Shown: piece after piece, positions 16,224-23,883 of the stretch | How positions within the stretch are numbered: position 1 is the stretch's first letter | Layout: the number at the start of each line of letters is the position of its first letter | From: Chloroflexota bacterium | GTDB lineage: Bacteria; Chloroflexota; Anaerolineae; UBA4142; SHND01 | DNA length: 45,374 nucleotides | Direction of reading: 5' to 3' | NCBI GenBank assembly: GCA_016209205.1 | Contig: JACQWQ010000051.1 | Coordinates: 1-45,374, forward strand | Made by a program: the position numbers and the translations under genes | The notes under the pieces: generated by a model | Told to the model about the DNA's origin: nothing | Database searches by the model: none | What the model saw: the letters and a program-made list of their open reading frames with translations, nothing else

Positions 16224-17885
16224 GTGCTCAACTCATTCCATCTCAACCCGCGTCGCACCAGACTTGTTCTCTACGCGCTGCTCGGTCTACTCTTTTCATC
16301 CTTCATCCTTCATCCCTCATCCTTTGTTTCCGCCGACGAAGAAACCCTCACCCTTCTTCCCGGGCAACAGCATATTTACCGTTTTGAATACAAAGGCGAC
16401 CGCACCGAAATCATCGTCGTCGTCGAAGCGCCCGAAGGCGTCGAACTCGGCGTATACGAACCCGACGCGACGGAACCGGTGGGACGCGGCGCGCGGCGTG
16501 ACAATGAAATGATCTGGGTCGGAAAATTTCGCGCGCCCGGCGTCTATCGCGCCATCGTCGAAAACAAAACGCCCGGTCCCGTTTTGTACAGTCTCGCGAT
16601 TTTGGGCGAAAGCGTGAGCGGCGTGGGAAGAATCGTAGAGGATACGGCGACCTCTTTAACCGATGTTTCGAAACAAGGCGGTCGTCAAACGTTACACGTC
16701 AAATTGCCGACGGGCGCGCGCCGTTTGCAATCGCCCGTGATGCCCGCGCAGTGCACGCCCGCGAACGCGCTGCCCCAAATTATCAACACGAGCATCAAGT
16801 TGTGTCCGAACGAAATTTATCCGCCGCTGCATTTGGTCGGCAACGATATCGGCTTGTTTGGCGACGGCGCGCGTTCGGCGGTCATCAACGGCGGGGGGCG
16901 CCAATTTCTCGTCGTGATGGAAGGCACGGGCAATTGGATTGACGGCGTGGTGATTCAATCCGCGCCCGATGCGGCGGACGCGGGCGCGTTCTTGTGTCAG
17001 TACGACGAGTGCATTTTTCCTACTCAGCCCGAACCGACAAAAATTCAAGGCGGGCTAAACTACGGCGGCGGAATTTTATTGCTCGGCGCAAATAATGTCG
17101 TACATGACGTTACGGTGCGCGGCGGGACGATTGGCATTGCGAGTGTGGACGGGTACAACAATGTCTTGGTGGAAAATAATTTGAGCGACTTGAACGGTTG
17201 GGGCAATTTCAACATCCGCAGCAACAACAGTGTGTTTGTCGGCAACACGTTTAATCGCGACGATCATCCGTGCACCACGCCCGACGGGCGCAAATTTGAA
17301 AACGGCTGCGAAACGGCGGGCTGGGTCTGTTTGCAGTGCGCCAACAATCTCGTCGTCAACAATCACTGTGAAGCGTCGGGCAACTGTTATTACATGAGCG
17401 GCGAACGCGGTTTGGCGTCCAATAACAATCGCTTTATCGGGAATTACTGTGCGGCAGCGCCCAACAATTGTTTTGAATTTACTTTTTCCAAAGGGAACGT
17501 GCTGCAAGACAACATTGCCACCGCGCATCCGCAAACGGGCGCGGCGTGCAAATATCCGTTCTGGATTGGCGGCTCAACCGTTTATTTTGGCAAGAACGCG
17601 TGGAGTTGCTCCATCTCGCCCGAAATTTCAATCGCGCACGCGATCGCTTCGACCAACACGCCAACCATCGCGCTCGCGTTGGGAACCAACGCGCCCACGT
17701 ACGGAACGGCTGCCACACCGTTCCCACAACCAACGCGCCTTGCCAGCGCGTCCGCATCGCCCACCCCACCCGCTGCGCCGCAATTTGCCAAGTGCAATCG
17801 GCGTTATCGTTTGCCTCTCTTGTTTGATTGGAACAAACTGACCGCGTGGGTGCAATGTATGCTGACCCCGCGGTTAAAGTACTAG
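16224..17885 (+). CDS. Secreted right-handed beta-helix protein
   Basis: The protein has 553 residues with a GTG start. A signal peptide spans about 1-37 (hydrophobic LVLYALLGLLF, cleavage near FVSA|DEE). A beta-sandwich-like domain (40-130) precedes a parallel beta-helix (about 170-470) with Asn-rich turns such as NNVVHDVTVRGGTIGIASVDG and NNSVFVGNTFNRDD, typical of PbH1 repeats in carbohydrate-active or adhesive proteins. Several Cys pairs (CLQCANN, NNHCEASGNC) suggest disulfides. A Thr/Pro/Ala stalk and a hydrophobic C-terminal segment (about 525-550) follow. No polysaccharide-lyase active site is recognised. Part of the signal peptide (SSFILHPSSF) is coded by a CATCCTT heptamer array at 16296-16325, so the array lies inside the gene. 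Confidence 0.8.
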   Translation: MLNSFHLNPRRTRLVLYALLGLLFSSFILHPSSFVSADEETLTLLPGQQHIYRFEYKGDRTEIIVVVEAPEGVELGVYEPDATEPVGRGARRDNEMIWVGKFRAPGVYRAIVENKTPGPVLYSLAILGESVSGVGRIVEDTATSLTDVSKQGGRQTLHVKLPTGARRLQSPVMPAQCTPANALPQIINTSIKLCPNEIYPPLHLVGNDIGLFGDGARSAVINGGGRQFLVVMEGTGNWIDGVVIQSAPDAADAGAFLCQYDECIFPTQPEPTKIQGGLNYGGGILLLGANNVVHDVTVRGGTIGIASVDGYNNVLVENNLSDLNGWGNFNIRSNNSVFVGNTFNRDDHPCTTPDGRKFENGCETAGWVCLQCANNLVVNNHCEASGNCYYMSGERGLASNNNRFIGNYCAAAPNNCFEFTFSKGNVLQDNIATAHPQTGAACKYPFWIGGSTVYFGKNAWSCSISPEISIAHAIASTNTPTIALALGTNAPTYGTAATPFPQPTRLASASASPTPPAAPQFAKCNRRYRLPLLFDWNKLTAWVQCMLTPRLKY

Positions 17886-17938
17886 AATGAATCCGTTACC
17901 ACGCACGCCCCAGACGAATGAATTCGTCACTACGTTCT

Positions 17939-17973
17939 AAAAAAATCAGCCGGGTGAGATTTCACCCGGCTGA
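17939..17973 (-). terminator. Terminator of the cold-shock gene (bidirectional)
   Basis: A perfect 12-bp stem TCAGCCGGGTGA (17946-17957) and its complement (17962-17973) with a 4-nt loop is followed on the minus strand by seven T. It lies about 110 nt after the cold-shock stop and 54 nt after the convergent beta-helix gene, so it can end both. Confidence 0.85.
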
Positions 17974-18081
17974 CTGTTTTCACAATCCTACGCTCGTTCC
18001 TCTGAGCGACATGAATATTCGCAATGGATAAGAGCTGTTATCGTGAATTGCAAGGCTGTGTCTTGCAGTGCCACACGACGC

Positions 18082-18300
18082 CTAGCTGACGCGTGTAACG
18101 TTGGTCGCTTGCAGACCTTTTTGGCCTTGTTCAACATCAAATTCAACTCTTTCACCTTCATTCAACGAACGATACCCACCGTTCGCATCTTGAATCGCGG
18201 AAAAGTGAACGAACAAGTCCTTTTCACCGCTTTCGGGAGCGATGAAACCATAACCCTTGCTGTTGTTGAACCATTTGACGGTGCCTTGTTGGCGAGTCAT
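18082..18300 (-). CDS. csp: Cold-shock domain protein (CspA family)
   Basis: A 72-residue single-domain cold-shock protein. RNP1 (KGYGFIAPE) and RNP2 (DLFVHFSAI) nucleic-acid-binding motifs are intact, with the typical N-terminus [15 protein letters not shown] and C-terminus [10 protein letters not shown]. Such proteins melt RNA secondary structure and help translation. The start is ATG 18300, preceded by GAAAGGATG; upstream residues in frame are not conserved. The gene has a near-consensus promoter at 18420-18447 and a leader of about 113 nt with a terminator-like hairpin (18349-18385), consistent with post-initiation regulation known for csp genes. A strong terminator lies downstream. Confidence 0.97.
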   Translation of the reverse strand: MTRQQGTVKWFNNSKGYGFIAPESGEKDLFVHFSAIQDANGGYRSLNEGERVEFDVEQGQKGLQATNVTRVS

Positions 18301-18348
18301 TTTTGCGGAGCATCCTTTCTCTAATGTCACCGAACGCGCAGCCGAAAC

Positions 18349-18385
18349 AAAAAAGCACTGCGGCTGCGTTGACAGCCCTCAGTGC
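18349..18385 (-). promoter_or_regulatory. Terminator-like hairpin in the csp leader
   Basis: A two-part stem (GCACTG with CAGTGC, then GGCTG with CAGCC, small internal loop, 6-nt loop) is followed on the minus strand by six T. It lies between the csp promoter and the csp start, so it can act as an attenuator; it would also stop read-through from the diguanylate cyclase remnant. Confidence 0.6.
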
Positions 18386-18419
18386 CCTACACTTACTTCT
18401 GCCGTTCCGTGCAGATAAC

Positions 18420-18447
18420 ATTATAGAGAGATTAGCATTTCCGTCAA
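18420..18447 (-). promoter_or_regulatory. Promoter of the cold-shock gene
   Basis: On the minus strand: TTGACG (18447-18442), a 16-bp spacer and a perfect TATAAT (18425-18420). This is the best match to a housekeeping promoter seen in the window. Expected start near 18413. Confidence 0.8.
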
Positions 18448-18725
18448 ATATAGTTCTTTACTCAAGCGGACTGTGCCAGCCGAACGCAGTTGCGTCCTTC
18501 TGCTTTGGCTTGATACATCGCCGCATCCGCCGCATTGAGAATGGCGATCACTCCTTTGCCGTGCGGCGGCAAAAGCGCGACGCCGACAGAAACGGTCAAG
18601 CGCGCGCGCGGCGCGGCAGAGAGAATCGGTAAATCGGCAATGACCGCGCGCACTTGTTCGGCGCGTTGCAGCGCGAATTCCAGGGTCGTGCTCACCAACA
18701 AACACAAGAACTCGTCGCCGCCATA

Positions 18726-18957
18726 GGGGTGTGCATCAAAGTTTTGGGTCGGCGCGGCGGGCGCTGCCGATGTGCGATGTATTCCATCGCCTTCATCGGA
18801 AAAATCGCGCCAACAACTACACCAAGTGTGCTCGCGAACACAGTTCGCAACGAATCGGATAGATTCGCGACCGCACACTGAAATCCCAACCTGCGAAGGC
18901 AGGTTTCGTGATTTTGTAGCGAGCGAATTGATTCACCCAAAATTGTGACGCACACCC
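18726..18957. mobile_element. 232-bp MITE with terminal inverted repeats and 8-bp target duplication
   Basis: The ends are imperfect inverted repeats: GGGTGTGCATCAAAGTTTTG on the left and GGGTGTGCGTCACAATTTTG read inward from the right (3 differences in 20). The same 8 bp, CCGCCATA, flanks both sides (18718-18725 and 18958-18965). There is no coding capacity. 8-bp duplications and this type of end recall ISL3-like elements, but no parent transposase is present here. Confidence 0.85.
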
Positions 18958-19067
18958 CCGCCATAGCGACAGATGATGTCACTCGCGCGCAGCTGCGTCG
19001 TCAGCGCGTGCGCGACGGTTTGAAGTGTTTCGTCGCCCGCTAAATGACCATACGTATCGTTGACCTG

Positions 19068-19155
19068 CTGCACATGACTTGTCATATCACACTCCGTTCG
19101 ATATGACAGTCCTTAGGACTCGTCCATAAATAAGTTGAGCACGCGGGCTGACCAT
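19068..19155. mobile_element. 88-bp palindromic element, copy 2 (inserted in GGDEF gene)
   Basis: The element begins CTGCACATGACTTGTCATATC and ends CGGGCTGACCAT, the same ends as 5705-5798, with a shared hairpin (GTCATATC/GATATGAC). Its limits are independently fixed by the interrupted reading frame (..DHFK | QVNDTYGH..). No clear target duplication is visible. Confidence 0.8.
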
Positions 19156-20346
19156 CTTGAAATGATCCAGGTCAAGCATTAAAAGCCCGATGGCATAGTT
19201 CTGGCGCAGCGCGAGCGCAACTTCGCGGGGGAGCGTTTCGTTGAGAAAACGGCGGTTGTAGAGGTGCGTCAACGGATCGCGGATGGCTTGGTCGGACAAC
19301 TGATCGTGCAGTTTTTGTAATTCGCGGAGTTGGTTTTCCAGTTGCAGCTTGGCGGCGACCAGAGCATTTTCCAAGCCTTTGCGCTCGGTGAGATCAATAT
19401 CAATGCTATACAATTCTTTGCCTTTGCCGCTGACCTCCAGGACCGTATGGTTCGAATAGACCGGCACACGGGAGCCGTCTTTCCGCATTCGTACAAGTTC
19501 CCCCGCTGGAATCAGTTCACCTGTCACTGCCATCCGCGTAATGGCTTGGCGCAGATACGTTCTCATGTCCGGTGGAATGGTCAGGTCCACCCAATTTGTG
19601 CCAATCGCTTCGGCGGCAGAATAACCATAGAGGTCTTCGCTTGCCTTGTTCCACAAAGTCACAGTGCCATCTGGCGCAGAGCTCTGCACGGCAATTTTGG
19701 AGGTACGCTCAAAGAGTGTCCGAAAACGTTCTTCACTTTGTTGCAACGCGGCGCGCGCCAGTTTTTGCTCGGTAATGTCACTCAACGTGGCGCGGAAAAT
19801 CTGTTCTTGGGTTTGATCATCTTGCCCCAGCGCCATCTCCAGCCGCGCCCAAAATATGTAGCTGCCCGCGTTATGCTGCATTTGCAGTTCGCAGACCTGC
19901 GGCTTGGTTGTGGCATATAGGCGATTGCGCAGCAGGTAGTACTGATCTTGGTCTTCGGGCGCAATGAAACGGCTCAGTTTTTGCTGGACCAAGTCGCCGC
20001 GCGAGACGCCAAGCATATTCGCGGCGCGCAGATTGCCTTCGAGGATCAACCCATCGGCATCGAGCATGACATAGCCCACGGGTGCAAGGTCGTACAAATC
20101 AAAATAGCGCGCGTGCGCGATTTCCAATGCTTCCCGGGTGCGGCGCAGTTCTTTATTCTGCTTCTCCAGTTCAATCTGGTACACCTCCAGCTCGTGGAGC
20201 AGCTGCCGGACTTGGTCGAGTGAAAGTGCCTTTAGCTCTTCTGCGCGCGTCGCGCTCACTTTTTCTTTGGCGCGCTGGCCCAAGCTCTGCTCTGCGCTCA
20301 ACGCATTGTCGGTGGAATCGTCTCTTTGCTCATGTTGAGCCGCCAT

Positions 20347-21125
20347 AGCGTACCTCTTTCGGAACAGTCTCCCGAAGTTATTCCATTGCCCACATTACGC
20401 GCGGTCATTCCTCAATTCCCTCCATTCCCTTGTGCTCTAGTTCTTCAGATTAGGTTCTGGACAGTTTGCGCCAAAACCTTTTCTGAACATCTATATCAAG
20501 ACTTGCCAAGATCATTTTCCCCTGTGCGCGGCGGCGGGGATGCCGTTCAGCAGATAAATTCCATCCGAACAATCTCGTGCGAGCAAAAGGGAATCGGCGA
20601 GCGGTTTGAGCAAGTTTGGCGGCGAGTGTTCAACCGAGACAGACTTGCGTTCTGGATAAAATATGCAGGGCGCGCGGTTTAGTCGTGCGCTATGCTATCG
20701 AGTGTGAACGCCAAGGTACGCGGTTCACCCGTCAGTTCGATCTGAATGACAGAGGGCAAGACCTTGAGGGAGCAGAATAATCATCCCCACATCCCCCGGC
20801 GCGGGTTCCAGGTATCTACCGGAGCGCCCGAAAATGTAGAGTAATTAGCGGAGATTCGTGCGATGCCATACATCGCGTGGATTCGCGGTTCTCCCGTTGG
20901 GTTTCGGCTCGTCCGTGTTAGGGATTGCGCCGACGGATTGGGGTGGCTGACTCGGCTACTCGGAATAGTTCGTTCGCCAGTTCGTCCTGATGTCGGTGCG
21001 TGATTTCAAAATCGAGGTTGCGGAAACGCATGTGAGCGACCGACGAAATAAGGATTGGAAACTCTGCAAGTACGACCATCCGCATTATACACTTTTTCAA
21101 ATGGCAAATCTATAAATTTTCTTTT
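20347..21125. other. Gene-free interval with decayed sequence
   Basis: No intact gene is visible. It contains a segment (CTCTAGTTCTTCAGATTA, near 20436) that recurs inverted near 15991-16012, an inverted truncated copy of the 155-bp repeat (20851-20923), and on the minus strand near 20690-20830 protein-like stretches in two frames (for example ELTGEPRTLAFTLDS) that may be remnants of a lost gene. Confidence 0.5.
20851..20923 (-). repeat. Dispersed ~155-bp repeat, truncated inverted copy C
   Basis: Read on the minus strand it begins CCTAACACGGACGAGCCGAA and continues to GAACCGCGAATCCACGCGA, matching the start of copies A and B, then loses similarity. Confidence 0.65.
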
Positions 21126-21136
21126 GGTGATTACCC

Positions 21137-21183
21137 GTTTTCAAAACCTGTGAGGTCTTCAAGACCTCACAGGTTTTGAAAAC
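21137..21183. repeat. Perfect 47-bp palindrome
   Basis: Two perfect 23-bp arms (left arm starts GTTTTCAAAACCTGTGAGG) surround a single central base. GGTGATTACCC (21126-21136) abuts its left side. A diverged copy is at 16111-16178. Confidence 0.85.
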
Positions 21184-21369
21184 AACTGTGTTCTTCCACT
21201 TGTGGACACGCTTTGTCAAGTAGAAACTATGTTCTACGGGCGCGTGCCAGCAACGACGCCGAGATTTATTTTTTCGGGTCGCGCAGCGATCGGTTTGAGG
21301 TGAGAATCAACATCGTCCTTCTTCCCGTCACGCACCTTGTTGAATTTGAGTTGCTTTTAGCCGCGCGGT

Positions 21370-22236
21370 TGACTATGCGCCGCGCGTTGTTTCAAATGAT
21401 ACGTTTCATCGTAGGTCTGTTTCGTTTGCCAGAGTTTCCAAATAATCGCTAACCAGCGATTCGCCAGACAACGCAAGGCAATGACTGTCCGAGTTGCAGT
21501 GTGGGCGCACCTGTTCGTAATACGTCACCGCCCACACCGATTGGTGCAGCGACAAACGTGCAAATTGCTGTGCGACCTGCCGAAATTCGCGGTTGCACGC
21601 ATAGCGGAAGCCAATGATCTTACGCTTGCCACTGGAATCCGTGTAGGGTCAAGTGCCCGCTAACGCCTGCACATTGGCGGGCGGCGGATAGATTTGCAGA
21701 AATTCCAGTGCAATTTGGGTCGTAATGTCACTAAAGACCTGTAACGCCGCCGGATAGTAGCGTGCGAGCAGGGCTTGCAACCGATTGGAGAAGCGCACGA
21801 TGTTTTGTGTCAGGAAATGACAGTAACTCACTTTTGCACGCAACTGCCGCGTCAGCAACGAATCGGGCTGCCAGAGCTGCAAGCGCGCCCGGTCGGTGCG
21901 GAGCAAATCGGCGAGCAAACGCGCATCACTCTGATCGCTGCGTGCGCCGCTCTGCCCATAGCGCCCGCGACTACTTTTGACGATACTCGGCGCAATGACA
22001 TAGACTTGGGCATCGTCGTGTGCCCACAAAAAATCCAGAATCAGATTGTGCGCCGTTTCGATCCCAACCAAGCATTCCGCGGGTGCCGTCCCCACTTGCC
22101 GCAGCTGGGTGTCCAACCTCAGAAATCCTGCGGGCGTATGTGGAATGGTAAGGTGCAGCAGAACTGCCCCGGCGTCGTTCAAGCACACGGCGTCGTGTTT
22201 TTGCGCACTCCAATCAATGCCGAGATAGAGCGACAT
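21370..22236 (-). pseudogene. IS110-family transposase, internally deleted and frameshifted
   Basis: The ATG at 22236 opens the DEDD (RuvC-like) N-domain: GIDWSAQKHD, an ETAHN motif, and SDQSDARLLADLLR. It continues to FSDITTQIALEFLQIYPPP, then jumps to NVQALAGT and a stop at 21649. Intact relatives carry roughly a hundred more residues at this point, so an internal deletion is likely. The C-terminal (transposase 20) part continues in other frames: SGKRKIIGFRYACNREFRQ, SVWAVTYYEQVRP, then ALRCLANRWLAIIWKLWQT after another shift. It keeps the family's SG catalytic region but cannot be translated as one protein. Function is lost; it is useful only as a mark of past transposition. Confidence 0.85.
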
Positions 22237-22329
22237 ATTGCCTCCTCGTGCGTTGACGGAAAGTTCCGCGGTGAAAGTCAGCCTCCGTGTCCCTGTTAAG
22301 GCGCTCGTGGCGCGACACGCTTTTGACGG

Positions 22330-22478
22330 TATAATCTGACCCGACGTGGAGGACGGTCCACAAGTGGCGTTCGTAACGCTGAGTAATCAAGGTCCTTACT
22401 CCCACGTCGTCCACCGATGGAGTAAGCGGGCAGATAATTGATTCTCTCTGCATCTTTTACTCCATCGGTTTCTACTTG
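22330..22478. other. Structured non-coding end of the IS110 relic (possible bridge-RNA remnant)
   Basis: After a TATAAT (22330-22335) the sequence holds CGACGTGG/CCACGTCG pairing and a perfect 13-bp inverted repeat ACCGATGGAGTAA (22413-22425) with 22457-22469. In intact IS110 elements the region upstream of the transposase encodes a structured guide (bridge) RNA; here the assignment is by position only. Confidence 0.35.
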
Positions 22479-22518
22479 TCCATTATACGGTAACAGGGTA
22501 ATCACCAGTGAAACTGCC

Positions 22519-22547
22519 TTGCGGCGCGATGCAAAGACAACTATAAT
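22519..22547 (+). promoter_or_regulatory. Leaderless-type promoter
   Basis: TTGCGG (22519-22524), a 17-bp spacer and a perfect TATAAT (22542-22547) lie 9 nt before ATG 22557. Transcription should begin within a few bases of the start codon. Confidence 0.7.
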
Positions 22548-22556
22548 GTGACCGCG

Positions 22557-23348
22557 ATGGACGCACCACCTCCCTCCCCCGAAAGACCTTCCACGCCAGC
22601 AGAACCACCGCGCTCGAGCATAGACATTCGCGGCGGCGATGTGCAAGCGGGGCGCGATATTGTCGGCGGCGATGTCAACGTCGCCGGAGATTCGATCAGC
22701 GCGCAAAACGTCAGCGTACAGCGCGGCTTTAGCGCGGACCAAGTCCAACGGCTCGTGCTCATCGTCGGCGGATTGGTTTTTGTCACCGCCGCTTGTTTTT
22801 TTATCTTTGGCGCGCTTTCTGCTGCGGCCATCGTCAACGTCATCAGTCGCCCGCTCCCCGGCGGTTCTCCTGTTCAAGCCGCGATTGAGATGCAGCAGAA
22901 AATTGATGCGCTCAATTCACTCGAACCCGGGCAAAGATTTCGCGTATTGTTCAAAGAAGAGGAAATCAGCGCGTACTTTCGCCACATCGCGGGACCCAAG
23001 TTGGGCATAAGCAATGGCAAAGCACGCCTGATGGACGAGCCCGGGCAAATCGCATTGGGCGGCAATTTGGATCGCATGAATGGAATGCCCTTTCTCGCTC
23101 AGGTTCAGGTGACCACGACCGAAACGCCGCTGGAGGTGGAAGGCGCATGGATCAAGCTTTTGCCGACCCCCGAGGGAATGAGTTTTGGATGGATTCCCGT
23201 CACCGCGTTGGCGCAAGATTTCAGCCAACAGCTCAACGCCGCTCTGTTCGGCAAGGTACACTTCACACAAATCGGACAGACCGGCGGTGGCAGCGGCATA
23301 CAGCCGGAAATTGGAACGAATCTGCTTTTGACCGGCGCTGCAAAATAA
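22557..23348 (+). CDS. Membrane protein with GGDV-repeat N-terminus
   Basis: Of 263 residues: a Pro-rich start (1-20), then a Gly/Asp/Val repeat segment (about 22-52: IRGGDVQAGRDIVGGDVNVA) reminiscent of short beta-solenoid linkers found at the N-termini of some bacterial effector and NACHT-type proteins. One membrane helix (about 64-92) and an extracytoplasmic domain (about 105-263) of mixed alpha/beta type, without recognised motifs, follow. An ATG 9 nt after a perfect -10 box argues for a leaderless message; an in-frame GTG at 22548 would overlap the -10 box. It precedes the DUF6754 cluster on the same strand but is separated by a repeat-filled gap, so membership in the cluster is uncertain. 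Function unknown. Confidence 0.72.
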   Translation: MDAPPPSPERPSTPAEPPRSSIDIRGGDVQAGRDIVGGDVNVAGDSISAQNVSVQRGFSADQVQRLVLIVGGLVFVTAACFFIFGALSAAAIVNVISRPLPGGSPVQAAIEMQQKIDALNSLEPGQRFRVLFKEEEISAYFRHIAGPKLGISNGKARLMDEPGQIALGGNLDRMNGMPFLAQVQVTTTETPLEVEGAWIKLLPTPEGMSFGWIPVTALAQDFSQQLNAALFGKVHFTQIGQTGGGSGIQPEIGTNLLLTGAAK

Positions 23349-23474
23349 AGACAACTCTTGTGAGAGCTTGTTGTTATTGGAACAGCATGGTTCGACTATG
23401 CTCACCACATGGTTGGGCTGCTGTTCCGCAACGGCTGTGGAGTTCAACTCCGCTCCCTCCGGGTAAATGAGTAC

Positions 23475-23635
23475 AACTCATTTACCAACACCTCCGCAAC
23501 TCATTTACCAACCCCCGCATAACTCATTTACCAACACCTCCGCAACTCATTTACCAACACCTCCGCAACTCATTTACCAACATCCTCGCAACTCATTTGT
23601 CAACACCCCCGTAACTCTTACCCAACACCCACTTT
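23475..23635. repeat. 23-bp tandem array, about seven units
   Basis: Units start at 23475, 23498, 23521, 23544, 23567, 23590 and 23613, exactly 23 bp apart. Consensus AACTCATTTACCAACACCTC plus CGC; the last unit is degenerate. It is not coding, because 23 is not a multiple of three and all frames shift. Confidence 0.9.
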
Positions 23636-23847
23636 TTTCGAGAGAACCGTTTGAGACTCCCATCACGCGCGGGCGTGATGTTTAATGCTTGTCCCGAAGG
23701 ATTGAGGGAACAGGAACCTTTCCAACTCGAATCTGCGCGAATTGGCGCGCAGTTCGTGCAACGAATTTACACGAAAGGTTTGGGCTGGACATCTCGAAAT
23801 GACCGTGCTCCCGACTTGCACAAGCCCTGAATGGGACAATAAGGGAG

Positions 23848-23876
23848 TGGCAATCCAAAAATGATTATGTTATACT
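23848..23876 (+). promoter_or_regulatory. Leaderless-type promoter of the DUF6754 cluster
   Basis: TGGCAA (23848-23853), a 17-bp spacer and TATACT (23871-23876) lie 7 nt before ATG 23884. The -10 is good, the -35 weak. Confidence 0.55.
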
Positions 23877-23883
23877 TGCCGCG

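Larger units (their letters stand above)
18462..20346 (-). pseudogene. PAS-PAS-GGDEF diguanylate cyclase broken by two insertions
   Basis: The N-terminal part (ATG 20346) codes a coiled coil, two PAS domains (about residues 75-200 and 205-330, each ending in a PAC-like DITE/DLTE segment), a second coiled coil and the first half of a GGDEF domain (DPLTHLYNRRFLNE, LMLDLDHFK). There an 88-bp element (19068-19155) shifts the frame. The domain resumes (QVNDTYGHLAGDE, LRASDIICRYGG) and is split again by a 232-bp element (18726-18957) between the two Gly and Asp of the GGDEF motif. The last part (YGGDEFLCLL...AMYQAKAEGRN) ends at 18462. Removing both insertions plus one 8-bp target copy leaves 1557 nt, exactly 519 codons, with GGDEF and an inhibitory RxxD site intact. 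The gene cannot make active c-di-GMP synthase as it stands. Confidence 0.92.
21217..22478 (-). mobile_element. Decayed IS110-family insertion sequence
   Basis: A broken IS110-type transposase (21370-22236) is framed by inverted CAAGTAGAAAC (21217-21227) and GTTTCTACTTG (22467-22478 region), giving about 1.26 kb. IS110 elements normally lack long inverted ends, so the exact limits are uncertain. A structured non-coding stretch lies upstream of the transposase, as in intact members. Confidence 0.6.
23349..23883. other. Gene-free interval with hairpins and a 23-bp tandem array
   Basis: It contains GGAACAGCA/TGCTGTTCC pairing (23380-23426), the core palindrome GGAGTTCAACTCC (23439-23451), hairpin GGTAAATGAGT (23462-23472)/complement (23476-23486), the 23-bp array (23475-23635), and degenerate fragments of the 155-bp and palindromic element families (23725-23825). 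Confidence 0.7.

Noticed and set aside
20918..21100. 60-residue minus-strand gene
   Set aside because: It partly overlaps the inverted dispersed repeat, has no ribosome site and no recognisable domain.
23475..23635. CRISPR array
   Set aside because: Units are contiguous 23-bp repeats without spacers and no cas gene is present.
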